From assembly GCA_003640385.1 (NCBI GenBank), contig RCAB01000006.1:434001-498000 (forward strand): a DNA stretch of 64,000 nucleotides, read 5' to 3'. The notes beneath the pieces are model-generated. The model made no database searches and was not told the DNA's origin. It saw only the letters and a program-made list of their open reading frames with translations. Every line of letters starts with the position of its first letter. Positions within the stretch are counted from its first letter, which is position 1. The position numbers were made by a program, and so were the translations under genes. This stretch comes from Setaria digitata. Lineage: Eukaryota; Nematoda; Chromadorea; Rhabditida; Setariidae. Shown here piece by piece: positions 1 through 14,468 of this stretch.

Positions 1-3000
1 GAAGCCCCGACCAGAGTTGCCCTGTGTTCTACTAGAAGCTATAACACTAATGCTACAAACTTGTCAAACACCGATATAGTGGATGCACCAGCTTCAAGTA
101 TTGATGCACAGGCTGTTGTAGATGTGAGCTCCAGTGATTATGCTGCACAAAATAGCTCACAAGAAGCTTTAGTCGAAAGTACTGAAGAGCTAGAAAGACA
201 GCTGGAACGAAGTGGTAATACTGAATCCAAAAAATCGTTGAAATACTGTACTTTATTTACAGCGCTGGCCAAACCATCGTGTTTGCCAGTTCTGAAAATT
301 GAAAGGATCAGACCGGAAGGTGATGATGAAGTGAAGCAGTCCGATGCCTCAAGCATTAATGATGATGATTGTAAAAGTAATGATGAAATTCCACCGTTTC
401 GTTTGATTATGAGGATCGGTCGGCCTTTACGGTCCACTTATATGCAGCGTAACCGAAATACCGCGCAGCAGCATTCTTACGATGCGGAAGAAGATTTCAG
501 TGATTGGTGGTCGTCGCAGCTCAGTGAACATCTGCGGATTGAATCAGCAGCCCGTACTAATCGAGGAAATATTGACGTTACGCGTGAAGTATGTTATTTT
601 CCATACTAATATTAAGTTCTTTTCTTGAATATTTGCACTTATTCCATAAAAATAGCGTAGAAGTAGAGTGCAGCTCGGTCTGGTTAGGCGCACATGTCGT
701 TTTTTGTTATTAGTATATAATGTGTTCGAAAATATGATTATTCTCATTAAATATTCTCTTGTGCAATCTGGGATCTTAAGTTCTATTTAGGCTTGGGATA
801 CTTCGTTACTAATGCCGGATCGATCCATAGCTTCACGTGGTGAAGTAGCTTTAAATCGTGCAATAGAAGCATTGCGAAGACTGGATGCACGTCATACTCA
901 TAGTAGTCGACCTTCTATACCGCAGGATGGTATTGCACAAACTAGTAGTCCTGTTTATTTGGTTCGTTTTTTTCCGCATGATTTTGAAACTTCTTGGTGG
1001 TCCAATTTCCCGTTGCAGATCAGAAATTAGACAAAAGCAGATATTTTGCATATCCTGTATTTTTTCTGTCTTTTTTCAAATTCAAATAACTTTTTTCCGC
1101 TTTCACATCTTCACACCTCGAAATGTCATGGTTTATCAGCCGGTAACACTCAGCTGATTAAAATGATTTCATTCAGGTATAGTTGAATGAGACAATTTAG
1201 CCAGCCAGTGTTATTTTGAATTAGATCCTTCCTCACTCTGCCAGGAATGAAGATACATAATGAGATGCAGTAATATCTAGGGAACTCTTTTATTATTAAG
1301 ATCAGTATTAGTCATTATAATTACTGCTATTTTAGAATGGAAACATCATTCCTCCACCAGGAATGGGCTCACACAGTGGTCAGGTTAGAAATTTAGAAAA
1401 TTTAAAAGTGTTTCATTGTATATGTGTTTCTATATATATATATATATTTATGTGATATGCAAGAACTCCTGTTTCATTTATGTTATTTTTACATGTCCAA
1501 TACAGGTTCTCCCGAATACATTGGGCAGCACCCTTTTTTTCGGCTCTGATTCTGTGGCCGATGCGGTTGCACGTGAAGTTGCTGCTTTCAGTGAAGCGTC
1601 TGGTTTGAATCTTAGGCAGCTACAGGTGTTACTTTAGGAGTGATTCGTGTGTAAATGCATTATTATTAAAAGGGAGGTTTTTTTATTCGAAACCAGACTA
1701 TCGAGAAAAGGTTACCATTTCAGGGTTTGATTCGTCGTGAGGAACACATCAGTACAAATCTCCATTTACCTCCGAATTCTCATTTGACCAGTCGTTCGTC
1801 AAGTGGGCGTTTTAACAGTATTCCTGCAACCACTGTATTGAACGAGACGAGAGGACGAAAGTCTGTAAAGGTGCAGGTGAAGGGAAGTGAACAACACAAT
1901 GACGATTACAGTGATTTCATTAACGAAGCTTTCAAGGTCTATTGCGTTTTTCCGTAAATTTTCCTCTTATTTCTTTTAAAACGTCATATTCTTACTTTGA
2001 AATTTTTTGAAATCAGCCGTATTTTTAGTGAACGGACTATATCTTTTTTAAGGTACCAGAAATATGTTCGTTATTGGATGCCAAATATATCGTAAAAAAG
2101 CGACATTACAAGCCGTATGATTTGAAAACGGTGGTTACATTTTGGTCAAATTGATAAAATTTGGCATTAATTGCCAGCTTTTTTTTTCCGAATGTTCAAT
2201 ATCATGACTGACTTTATAGGAATCAATACCCGTATAGAGGAGATTGCAGTGAATTGTATTTGAAGATTGTGTATTCATTTCCTTGTCTTATACAGCTTTC
2301 AAATGTTGATTATTAACTTTTTCTTTCGATTAGTTTGTTAATCATAATGTATGCTGTCTTCGATATTAAATTAGGCTTTGTCATTTTATACAATGATAAT
2401 TGTAGAATGAACAGAAAGAAGCGGTATTGATTCCTTGGTTAGAAGAACAAGATGCATTCGACCTTTCAGTAGATATGTCTGATGCGCAACTTGATGCGGA
2501 AATAATTGACCTTCTTCGACAGATCCCAGAGTTTGCGGCTGATGGTTCGTTCTATTTCTTCTTTTTTCTCATGTTTTCATAGCGTATTTGAAACACAGAA
2601 TAAATATAGAGTGAACAATGTGTGCCTTTAACTGTTTGAGTTTAAAGACAAGGAAGCAAATAAGGAGGAAAGGGATGGCATGAGTCTATTTATCTTCTTC
2701 ATTTTCTATCTATCTTCATTTTTTTTTTATCTTCAACTAGCGAATGTTGGTTTTATGGGCCCTTTTTTTTGGCAAACACCCTAGATCCGAAGTTGCATCT
2801 TTGCCTGATCTAACATTTTCAGGGAATTTAAATTTTACTTTAGAACTGACTGTTAGTGGAAAAATTGGAAAGAATGAACAATGTAATGACATCGGATCGG
2901 AGAACGAAGAAGCTATGTTTGATTCAGCGAAAGGCTCAGATGAAGAACTTTTGGTTAAAAAATGTGAAAGTGCAGACCTAAAGCGCTCGCAAGGATCATT

Positions 3001-4354
3001 CGTTGTTACGTGAGTTCGTTTCGAATCCTCTAATTTGATTCGAATGGTCAGTAATAAGCGCATTAAGAATTTCTTTTCAGAGGTATATTTGGTACAAGTA
3101 CAAATGAACAGAACGAATTTGAAGGAGATTACTGGAAAGATTATCGATTTCTTCGCAATCGTAGAAGTATTTTTGTTTTGAAAAAGTATGCAGTTATTCT
3201 ATAACATAGGTTTTGGTAACTGATAAACCCATATGTAATTTAGTGTAAAACAAAGCATTTTTTTTTTTGTATTGTTAATTCATTGTCAGTTAGTTATAGG
3301 TGTAGTGATGTACCACCAGAATGCATGCTCGGATTGGATGATCACCGTTTGATGAAGCAGCTTGTGTTTGGAAAGCTAGATGCTCCAACATCACTTTACA
3401 GCAGGCCACATTATCTTCCAGAAATTTTCATGCGTATTTTGCGCACCAATCTTCGCATGTTTTATTTATCACAAGAAACAAAAGAATTTCTGGAAGGAAA
3501 TATGGGAAGGGAATTTTCTTCATATTTAGGAAGGGATTTCCGAAATATTTATATCATGGTTCATTATGCAAGTAATGGAAATGTGAGGCTTTGTTTTATA
3601 CCATTAAACCAAAATTAAGTTGAAATTTTAGGAAGAAATGGTGCCACCATTGGAGAGTGAAGGAAGCTTGGAGTGGGATTCATTGATTGCTAAAGTTGAA
3701 TACAGCCGATTGAAAACACCACAGGAAATCTCTCCTGAACTGTGGTACTTTCTTGATCTAGCGAGTTTTTTTGATCCAAATGTCACTGGTTTTAATAAAT
3801 AAAACAATTGGTCGGTCCATTCGTGTTTGTTATGCTTTAATTCATTTTTGAAGTCCAACTTGTGTCTTCTCCGGAGAGCTACGTCTTAACGCGTATATGG
3901 GTATTCCAAGAATTTTAATTGTTTTCACTAAAACTTTTATCGAAGGCAGCTCGTATTAAAGACATGTCCAGGGATTTCCATCCATGTAAATCCCGAACTT
4001 CTTAATATGCAACTGTTTCTCGTAGTATACCTGATTGTGCTTGTGCTTAATGCTTTGCTTTTTTCTTTTATTCAAGTACCATATATTTATATTTAACTCC
4101 CTGTAAACTCGCTAGTCTCTTTTTTGGAATTTTTTGGAATTACTGTTGTCGAAACCAATCTACAATTGCTTTTATCACTTTGATAGCAATAGCATTTCTT
4201 GTGTTCGGAGTGGTTATTCTTTTTTTCTGTAGAAATTTATTATCGACAGCTCATAAATGACCTTTTAAAAGAATCTGAATTTATGCGAAGGAAGCATGTT
4301 TTAGTTACATGGCAGGATAACAGTGTTCCGATTGGCAGTCGGGCTGTTGTGTGA
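1..4354 (+). CDS. Unrecognised multi-exon gene, 3' part (5' end outside window)
   Basis: I do not recognise the product. Twelve exons stay in phase: 1-588, 791-952, 1336-1383, 1506-1625, 1724-1936, 2406-2544, 2823-3009, 3081-3185, 3300-3582, 3632-3788 and 4233-4354 are the clear ones, joined by GT-AG introns. The first exon is open to the left edge, so the start lies outside. The protein begins with a Ser/Asp-rich, low-complexity stretch, then FRLIMRIGRPLRSTYMQR and a Trp-rich DFSDWWSSQLSEHL segment. It then has an Ala/Leu-rich helix (ALNRAIEALRRLDARH), acidic linkers, and a better-ordered C-terminal region with YLPEIFMRILRTNLRMFYLS and SPELWYFLDLASFFDPN. The last exon adds about 40 residues ending at TGA 4352-4354. 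If the last splice is not used, the frame stops at TAA 3800-3802, inside an AATAAATAAA poly(A)-like stretch, so two 3' ends are possible. No membrane segment was seen. Exon structure is well supported; identity is not. Confidence 0.75.
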
Positions 4355-6831
4355 ATGCTGAAATTATTCGGTGTTTTTCATACAATTTCGTGGTGGGGGG
4401 AAGGGGAGGGGGGACACTTCCGATGAGATGGGAATGATAGTTAAGGAACTCGTTGAGGATATTCTTCACCAAAATAAGTAAGATGGAAGGAACTAGAAAG
4501 GCCAGGTCAGGGTTTTTTCTGGAGCTTTTGTGTTATTCTCTTGAGCATATTTGAGAAGGGCGAAAGTTACTCAGTTGGGATTCGTCGGATTTGCGTATTC
4601 GATGAAGGAACACGTCGGCGCAACAAACAGTTTTTTCTCTCTAAATGCTGCAGTTAAGTCTACCTTTTTACGCCGCATCACCATCAATTACTGGACTGTT
4701 TTAATAGGAAGTTTCAACAGTCGGATATTTACGAAATACTACAGCAAAGAAAGTCATCAATATAAATTTTGTTAGGATTTCCAGTAAAGGGCTTACCCAT
4801 ATTCAAATCGTAGCTTAGTCGTAGGAAGGTCCAAAGAGCTTTAAAATATACCCTTCTGCTTGCAAATTCCATATATTTCGCAGTTAGAAAAAAGATTTTG
4901 TTCCATGCTAAAACACAGTATGCACATTAACAGTAAACCTAAAATTAACAACAGACTTGCTTAGCATTTGTATTTAATACCAGCCAATTTTTATTCGTTG
5001 ATAGATTAAAATGTATTTGAATGTCTGCTAGTAAATTAGCACGTTTTGTTGTGTCATTTCATGCTCTGTATCGTAAATTTGAATGTAGAGTAACTTCCAC
5101 CTTCGCTGTTTTATTCCAACTTGAATTACCTACCTGTTTTGAAATGCCTTTTCATATTTTTCGAACAGCTTTACTGCAAGCGTTTCATAAAAAAGTTGTC
5201 ATCACAAAAAAAAAAAAAATTGAAATGCCTCCGTTTTTCTGAATGGGGCCCGGAAAAATTTCCAACCCTATATTTCCAAAATAATCCATTTATTATATTC
5301 TCTCTGAAAGAAAATAGCCTATATCATGTTTCGGAATTTTATGCGCCTTGTAGTGATGTAAGAACCTAAAACTGCAGTAGGAATCAATGGCTAAAAAGAA
5401 CGTTTCATTCAATATGAGCAGTGCAGAATTCATCAACTTTTTGTAAATCCAGCCTGTGAAATTCCGGCTATGATGTCTTCGCTTACCACAACAAAAACTG
5501 TAACAAATATATGGTGAATAAGCGATGGAAACTGAACAGAACACTCTTATAACATACTGATGCAACCACCGAGAAATTTATAGATTGATACTAGTAGAAC
5601 CACTGCCATTTATTTTCTTCATCTTCGAGCTTCACTAAATCTCTATCGAAGTGAGTCCTTTCTTTTTCGTGCTTAAGAAATTACCCTTACACACTGACAA
5701 ATTACAAGCACTACGCATACCAAACCTGTATCTGTAACAAAATCGAAAGCAGAACTCATCTGTATCTGTCCTGCGAATAAAACATCGCTTTTGTAAAGTT
5801 CAGTGATGATGAAAGTGATGGGAATAAGAAAAAAAACGAGCCATCTTCCTGCTAAATGAAAAGCAGCTTGCACGAAGTTACACAGAAATGAGGAATTGGG
5901 GCCAAATTTTTACATATGAATATCGCTGTGAAGATGGAGTTATATGTGGTAAGAAAGGATAAAAGTGAAAATGGTAATGCCTTTTGTTCATAGTATTATA
6001 ATGTCAGAAAAGATCTTTTTTTTTTCCATAAAAAGTAAAATACACAAACATATGGTGAGCACAAGAAAAAAATTTACATATGAACATATGTTTGATATCT
6101 CCGCTCGAAAAAAGTTACATAAGGCATTGCCTGATAGAATAAAATCACTTCCTGTGTTTGAAAGATGTAACTAAATGTCAACAAAACAAGTTCTCAAAGT
6201 CAGGTTTCAGAAAACCAAGAAACTAATCAAAGGTCGGAATGACCCTGAGAAATGGAACCACGTAAAACTGTTACGGTATAAGCACTGGGCATAAGTCAAC
6301 CTCAGGCACCACACTACAACTCATTTGTCAATAAAAAAAAAAGGGAAGGAGTAAAGAGTTTTGAAGTCAACTAACATTATGCAGTTTTGCACATCCAACT
6401 GGATATTGAACAAAAACGCACTATTCCAACTTTATGTAAAAAAAAAAAAAAAATGGCTTTCCGATCCTTTTACCTCAGGGAATGAATTATGTGAAAGAAT
6501 AACATGAAGTATGTTTCTAAAAAAAAAAAAAAGACAGGAAACGTCCAAAAACTCCCCAGCAAAATAAGCAGTAAACTTAAGATGAAAGACAATACTTCAC
6601 AGTTTAAAAAGCCGGCCGAAGCACAAAATGACAGAAATGATCTAAAACCTATACCTTTTAAAATACAATAATAATGACAGGAACAAGTATATTTCATAGA
6701 GTTCGTATTTAAGAAATTTTTGAGCAGTACAGAAATTATTCATAATAATTAAATACATTTATAGATAAATTCATTAGTTCACGCAAAAGGAAAAAAGTAA
6801 CATGGGGAAGAATTGAACTTTTCTTCGACTG
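4355..6831. other. Intergenic spacer between tail-to-tail genes
   Basis: About 2.5 kb of AT-rich DNA with A/T homopolymers. I see no exon with credible splice signals and coding character. It separates the 3' end of the plus-strand gene from the 3' end of the minus-strand CCDC6 gene, so it should hold both 3' UTRs. The only striking element is the G-run cluster at 4394-4413, listed separately. Confidence 0.6.
4394..4413 (+). other. Putative G-quadruplex-forming G tract
   Basis: The plus strand carries three G runs of 6, 4 and 6 separated by AA and A, directly downstream of the last exon of the left gene. The runs hold enough guanines for four GGG tracts with short loops. This is rare in otherwise AT-rich sequence. 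Folding is an inference from the pattern only. Confidence 0.4.
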
Positions 6832-9800
6832 TCAGTCTCTCTTGGCGACAGGCGAACGAGCTGGAGGAAGCGCTGGACGCGCGAACTGACCAAGACCTAT
6901 ATTTCCTAGTTCCGTTGATTCATTCTGAAATAAAAACAAATTATCAAAAAGTTTAAGGAAAAGAAACTAAGATTTCAGCACTTACGCTGAAATGTTATGC
7001 TACGGAAGATTCAGCAGCTCTACAAACCAGTTTAATTTTTGAAAATTGTATACTAACCAATCATCTCAAGAACTTTGCAACAAGATGCAAAATGAATCAA
7101 TCGTTCAAGTAAGTTCTCTCCTTTTTTCGTCTTAGCCCTATAAATGAAATCATCTATAAATTTGAAGTGAATTCGGAAAACGAACCGAATCATCATTTGA
7201 AATTGATGAAATAGAACCAAGATATGCTGGCGTTCCTTTTGTTGATTCCTCATTAAAGCGCTCCCCATCTTCTAAATTGCGAAGAAATTTAATTAAATAA
7301 TTCAAATGTATACAAAATTTACGACGAACTATAAAGAAAATTCACCATTCCGAGGAGAGAAACGTCCACTAATAAAAAAGCCTGCATCCATGTTTACATC
7401 ACCATCCGTATCTGCCGTCTCTGAACCCTCTTCCATTCTTTCACCTGGAAGCACATGGATATAAATGGATTTTTAACATCCCTCTGTGACAAATAATTAT
7501 ACATACAATCTGGTCGGCACCTTGTACTTCACCTATAATACCAAATTATACCTTGCGATTCCAACCGTCCAGATGCCATACGTTCCGTACGCCACGAGTC
7601 AATATCACTGTTCGGTACTGTTATGGCATTTGCTGTAATATTCATCATGAAATGTAAAATATGAGTGAACTAAGATATGTGTCGTAATTCCTCTATCTGT
7701 AATGATAATCAGTCATACATTTATACCAAAAATTAACTTACGGCTAGAGATTTCAGTAGAATAAGCCGGTGTCGGTGTCATACTTTTCGGGACAGACATT
7801 CGATTAAGAAGTGCAGCCATACAATTATCTTCATCGTTCTCACGTGCTGTTTCAGATGTGGCGAATGCACTGAATTAAAGCAAACGTAGATACGAGCATA
7901 ATTAACCAAAAATGCTATCACCAACTTTCCAAATGCATGACAAAATAAAAATTTCATGATTAATCTTTATTTTTGTAAGTCACAAATACTGCCTTCAAGG
8001 AGAAATTCTTTCCCCACTTTCAATTCTTTATATTTCCGGTCTCTGCTTCTTCTTCCTTTTTCAATAACTTTAACTTTTTCTCCAAATATAACATGTAGTC
8101 TTCTTACCGACAGGTTTCTAGGCAACGTGCCAAATCAGCTTCTAGTGCCATGCGTGCACGACGATTGTTCGCACGAGATTCAGCAGATTTTTCCCGAATT
8201 GCTAACAAATCAGCAACATCTGAAACAACATTCAGACACAGTTCATCGTCAAAAATATTTCTTAACATCTCTAACACAAATTGAACGGAGTAGAATATAT
8301 GTGTAAGAATACTGGAACTGTAACGAACATTTTGTTTCCTGTGCACTCATTTGTTGTTGCAAATTGGTGATTGTTTCTTTGAGATTAGCGATAACGCTAC
8401 GTTGGCGACTGCATTCTTCACGTAATTTACGAGCTTCAGTTTCAGCTCTTGTCGAACGACGCTCTCCCGTTTCATTCATCCTTGAAAACAACGTTTAATC
8501 TAGCAAAAATCCTTTACAGTAGTTACAAGAGGAGTCCAAACAGAAATGCACATACTCGTGAGAGGAGAACTCATTTGCTGATGAAGCTGGCGAATGATCT
8601 TCCGATAAACTAGCCTGATCCAAACGAGCTTGCATACGTCTAGAATTTTAAAATATAAAATCTTTTTTGAATTTTTCGAATAAAATCTAGATCTTATTTT
8701 ACTACACTTATTAACATGAAAGAACACAACTCTAAAAGGATAAATAAAAAAATGAACCTCTTTTCAGCCTCCAATTGATCCATCCGTTTACCAAGAGTAT
8801 TAAATAGAGATTCTTGTTCATGTTCAAGTGCATTTTCAAGATCAACCTTTTCACGACGTAGCTGCTCAAGTGCCTGCAGCAGATGTTATAAAGCCACCAG
8901 TTTTTGAGAAAATACTAACGCGCATGAATTAAAGATATGACCCCTTGAAAACCTACCGTATGATTCGCACTAATTTCTGCCTCTAATTTACGAATTTTCA
9001 CAAGTAGCGTATCGACGACCCAACTTTGCTCTGCCTCAACCTGTCCAGCTAACTCATCTCGTTCATTTTGTAACTAAAATAGGAGTAATAAAGCATTAAA
9101 ATACACTGAAAGCAACAGTTCACAGAAAATTATAACCCACAATACCATTAAATATAACCAGTGTTCCATTTTGGAACATGTCAGGAATAAAAATTACAAA
9201 GAGCATTTTTCATCGTTATCATCCTATTCTATAAATAATAAAATTGACACGATTAAGATCTCTTCATTATTATACTTCAAAATTATTTATGACAAGCCTT
9301 GTGTTTTACCCGCTTCTCTTTAAACACCATATACTGAAATATCTTAAGTGATTTACTTGCAATCCAAAGCAGCAGGATACATTTCCTTGCAGCAGTCATC
9401 AGATAACTGAGTGAACCATGTTAATATAACTTACTGCAACTGCTGTGCAGATCTGTTAGCGCAGACTTTCCAAATAATATAGGTAACTTTGGATTAGAAT
9501 CATAAAATCTCTATGATGGAATGATAACATATCTCTTAAAAAGTTCAGCATTAAAACTTTCTATTCAATGAGTATAAGACACTAATTAATTACATAAAGG
9601 ACTAACTTGAGAGAGTTTTCGCGTCAAATCGTTGGTTAGGAATTCTTCCTCCTGTTCATATTTCAAAGCTAATGCTTCTTTGTCGTTCTTCAATTTCTGA
9701 ATACGCTTTAGCAGCATATTGGATATAAATTCCTCCTCCTGCTCAGCTTTCGCATGCTAGAAAGACCAGAACTTGACCATATAGATAAGTTTTGTGCAAA

Positions 9801-10865
9801 GAGAATTCATAGACAGCATGTCAAGGGTTAAAGTGTGAATTTATAAATACTAAACAAAAATAAAACGTACAAGACGAACGCTTTTTTCTCTAATTGTTTT
9901 ATTCAGCTGCTGCAGCGATTCATTGCGAGCACGCAGACCCGTAATCTCTTCCTTAAACAGACTATTGTCAAAATGATGTTCGGATTAAAAAACCTAAAAT
10001 ATTTCATCACTTTCATAAATGAATGTTCGAAATCGACAGAATCTAAGTGTATCCAATAATATGCGTACGAGATTGTCACTTCGCAGTACTGTAAGGATTA
10101 ATAAACTTACAGCTGGAAAAGTTTTTGAATATTATTTATTCTTTTCGCCTCTCGGGAATATTTGCAATCTTAAAAATCGTTTTCAAAATCGCTTCCTGAA
10201 GCGATTTTAGCGATTTAACGCTCTTCTCTACTCTTACTGTTTTGATTAGTAGTACCTCAAAGCGAGCTTTTTCTCTTAGAAGAATGATCGCTTTCCTCAA
10301 CAACTCATCATATTTCACCGATGAACGGGGAATGCGTTCTTCGTAAAGAGAGATCAATTCCTGATCAGAGATCACGTCAACCGTAACAAATCCCTAAAAT
10401 GTATTCTGAATTGAAAACGTGACATTTCTATAGCTTTTCCTCTAAAAGCGTCTCAAAATGTTCACCATTAAGAATGACAATTTAGTCGAAGAAATTTAAG
10501 TTACCTACCGTTGCTGAAGGTGACAGCTGTGGCGAAAGTTTTGCGGTTACTTTTGTCAGTTCAGATTCTTCACGACCAGCTAGAAGTTCTTCAAAATCTT
10601 CAGATACTATCCATGAATTATAAACCACTCGAAAGTTATTAATAATTTGGCTCCTCAAGTAATAAGAAGAGGAATTTGGCTCTACAGGGAATCAACATAT
10701 TATATAAACATTTTACCACTACAGTAAAGAAGAGTAAAAAAAACTTTTTGGACGACGACTATGCCTGTCGCGTGAACCATCTGAACCAGGAGAGGTACGC
10801 TCTGCGCGCATACCAGATTGCAACTTCAGTGACTGACCATTTGTTAGACCCGTGCTGTCAGACAT
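6832..10865 (-). CDS. CCDC6: CCDC6-family coiled-coil protein, complete, 15 exons
   Basis: Exons, in transcript order: 10865-10745, 10606-10509, 10393-10256, 9951-9871, 9756-9607, 9073-8957, 8873-8758, 8639-8556, 8480-8329, 8219-8108, 7869-7742, 7632-7552, 7444-7346, 7271-7186, 6924-6832. All phases match and give 551 residues. The diagnostic part is the heptad-rich core at about residues 145-290. It contains [38 protein letters not shown] and [20 protein letters not shown], nearly collinear with the coiled coil of vertebrate CCDC6. The N-terminal 120 residues are charged and divergent; the C-terminal third is Ser/Pro-rich and low complexity, as in the family. CCDC6 proteins are scaffold-like proteins linked to the DNA-damage checkpoint in mammals; nematode function is inferred only. 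The start ATG follows an acceptor-like TTTATTCAG directly. The exon 9 end is uncertain: a donor 17 nt earlier (ATGA then GTGCAC) keeps the same phase. Confidence 0.9.
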
Positions 10866-10875
10866 CTGAATAAAC
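10866..10875 (-). promoter_or_regulatory. Probable spliced-leader acceptor of the CCDC6 gene
   Basis: Read on the minus strand, GTTTATTCAG abuts the start codon ATGTCTGAC. In nematodes an acceptor at this place with no upstream donor usually marks SL trans-splicing. The alternative is a cis-spliced 5' UTR exon farther upstream, for example near 12001-12075. Confidence 0.45.
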
Positions 10876-10969
10876 ATGCAGATCACGCATTAGCAAAGTA
10901 AGCATTAAATTTATATTATATAATGAAAATAACTTCGAAGTAGCTAAACACGAGAAAAATATATAATAT

Positions 10970-11064
10970 GCGGAATAATACTAAGGATATATATATATAT
11001 CCTTAGTATTATTCCGCAGTGTTATATATATATGTATATATATATACATATATATATAACACTG
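10970..11064. repeat. Two abutting perfect 48-bp palindromes
   Basis: Bases 10970-11017 form a perfect inverted repeat: arms starting GCGGAATAATACTAAGG around an (AT)n centre. Bases 11017-11064 form a second perfect palindrome with ends CAGTGTTATA and TATAACACTG and a central TATATA core with GTAT/ATAC. The two share a single base, C11017. Each could extrude as a cruciform or, if transcribed, fold as a hairpin. They lie 105 bp upstream of the CCDC6 start codon. Confidence 0.9.
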
Positions 11065-14440
<3,376 letters not shown>

Positions 14441-14450
14441 ACTTTTGCAG
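14441..14450 (+). promoter_or_regulatory. Probable spliced-leader acceptor of the ZP-like gene
   Basis: ACTTTTGCAG lies 18 nt before the ATG at 14469, with no obvious coding exon upstream. It fits a trans-splice acceptor, or a cis acceptor after a 5' UTR exon. Confidence 0.4.
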
Positions 14451-14468
14451 CAAGTAAACATTCTTCCT

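Noticed and set aside
4551..4775. 74-codon plus-strand frame with MRRAKVTQLGFVGFAYS
   Set aside because: No splice signals, no recognisable motif, and it lies in the 3' flank of the left gene.
8249..8491. Separate 80-codon protein starting [12 protein letters not shown]
   Set aside because: It is an exon of the CCDC6 gene read through into its introns; the true exon is 8480-8329.
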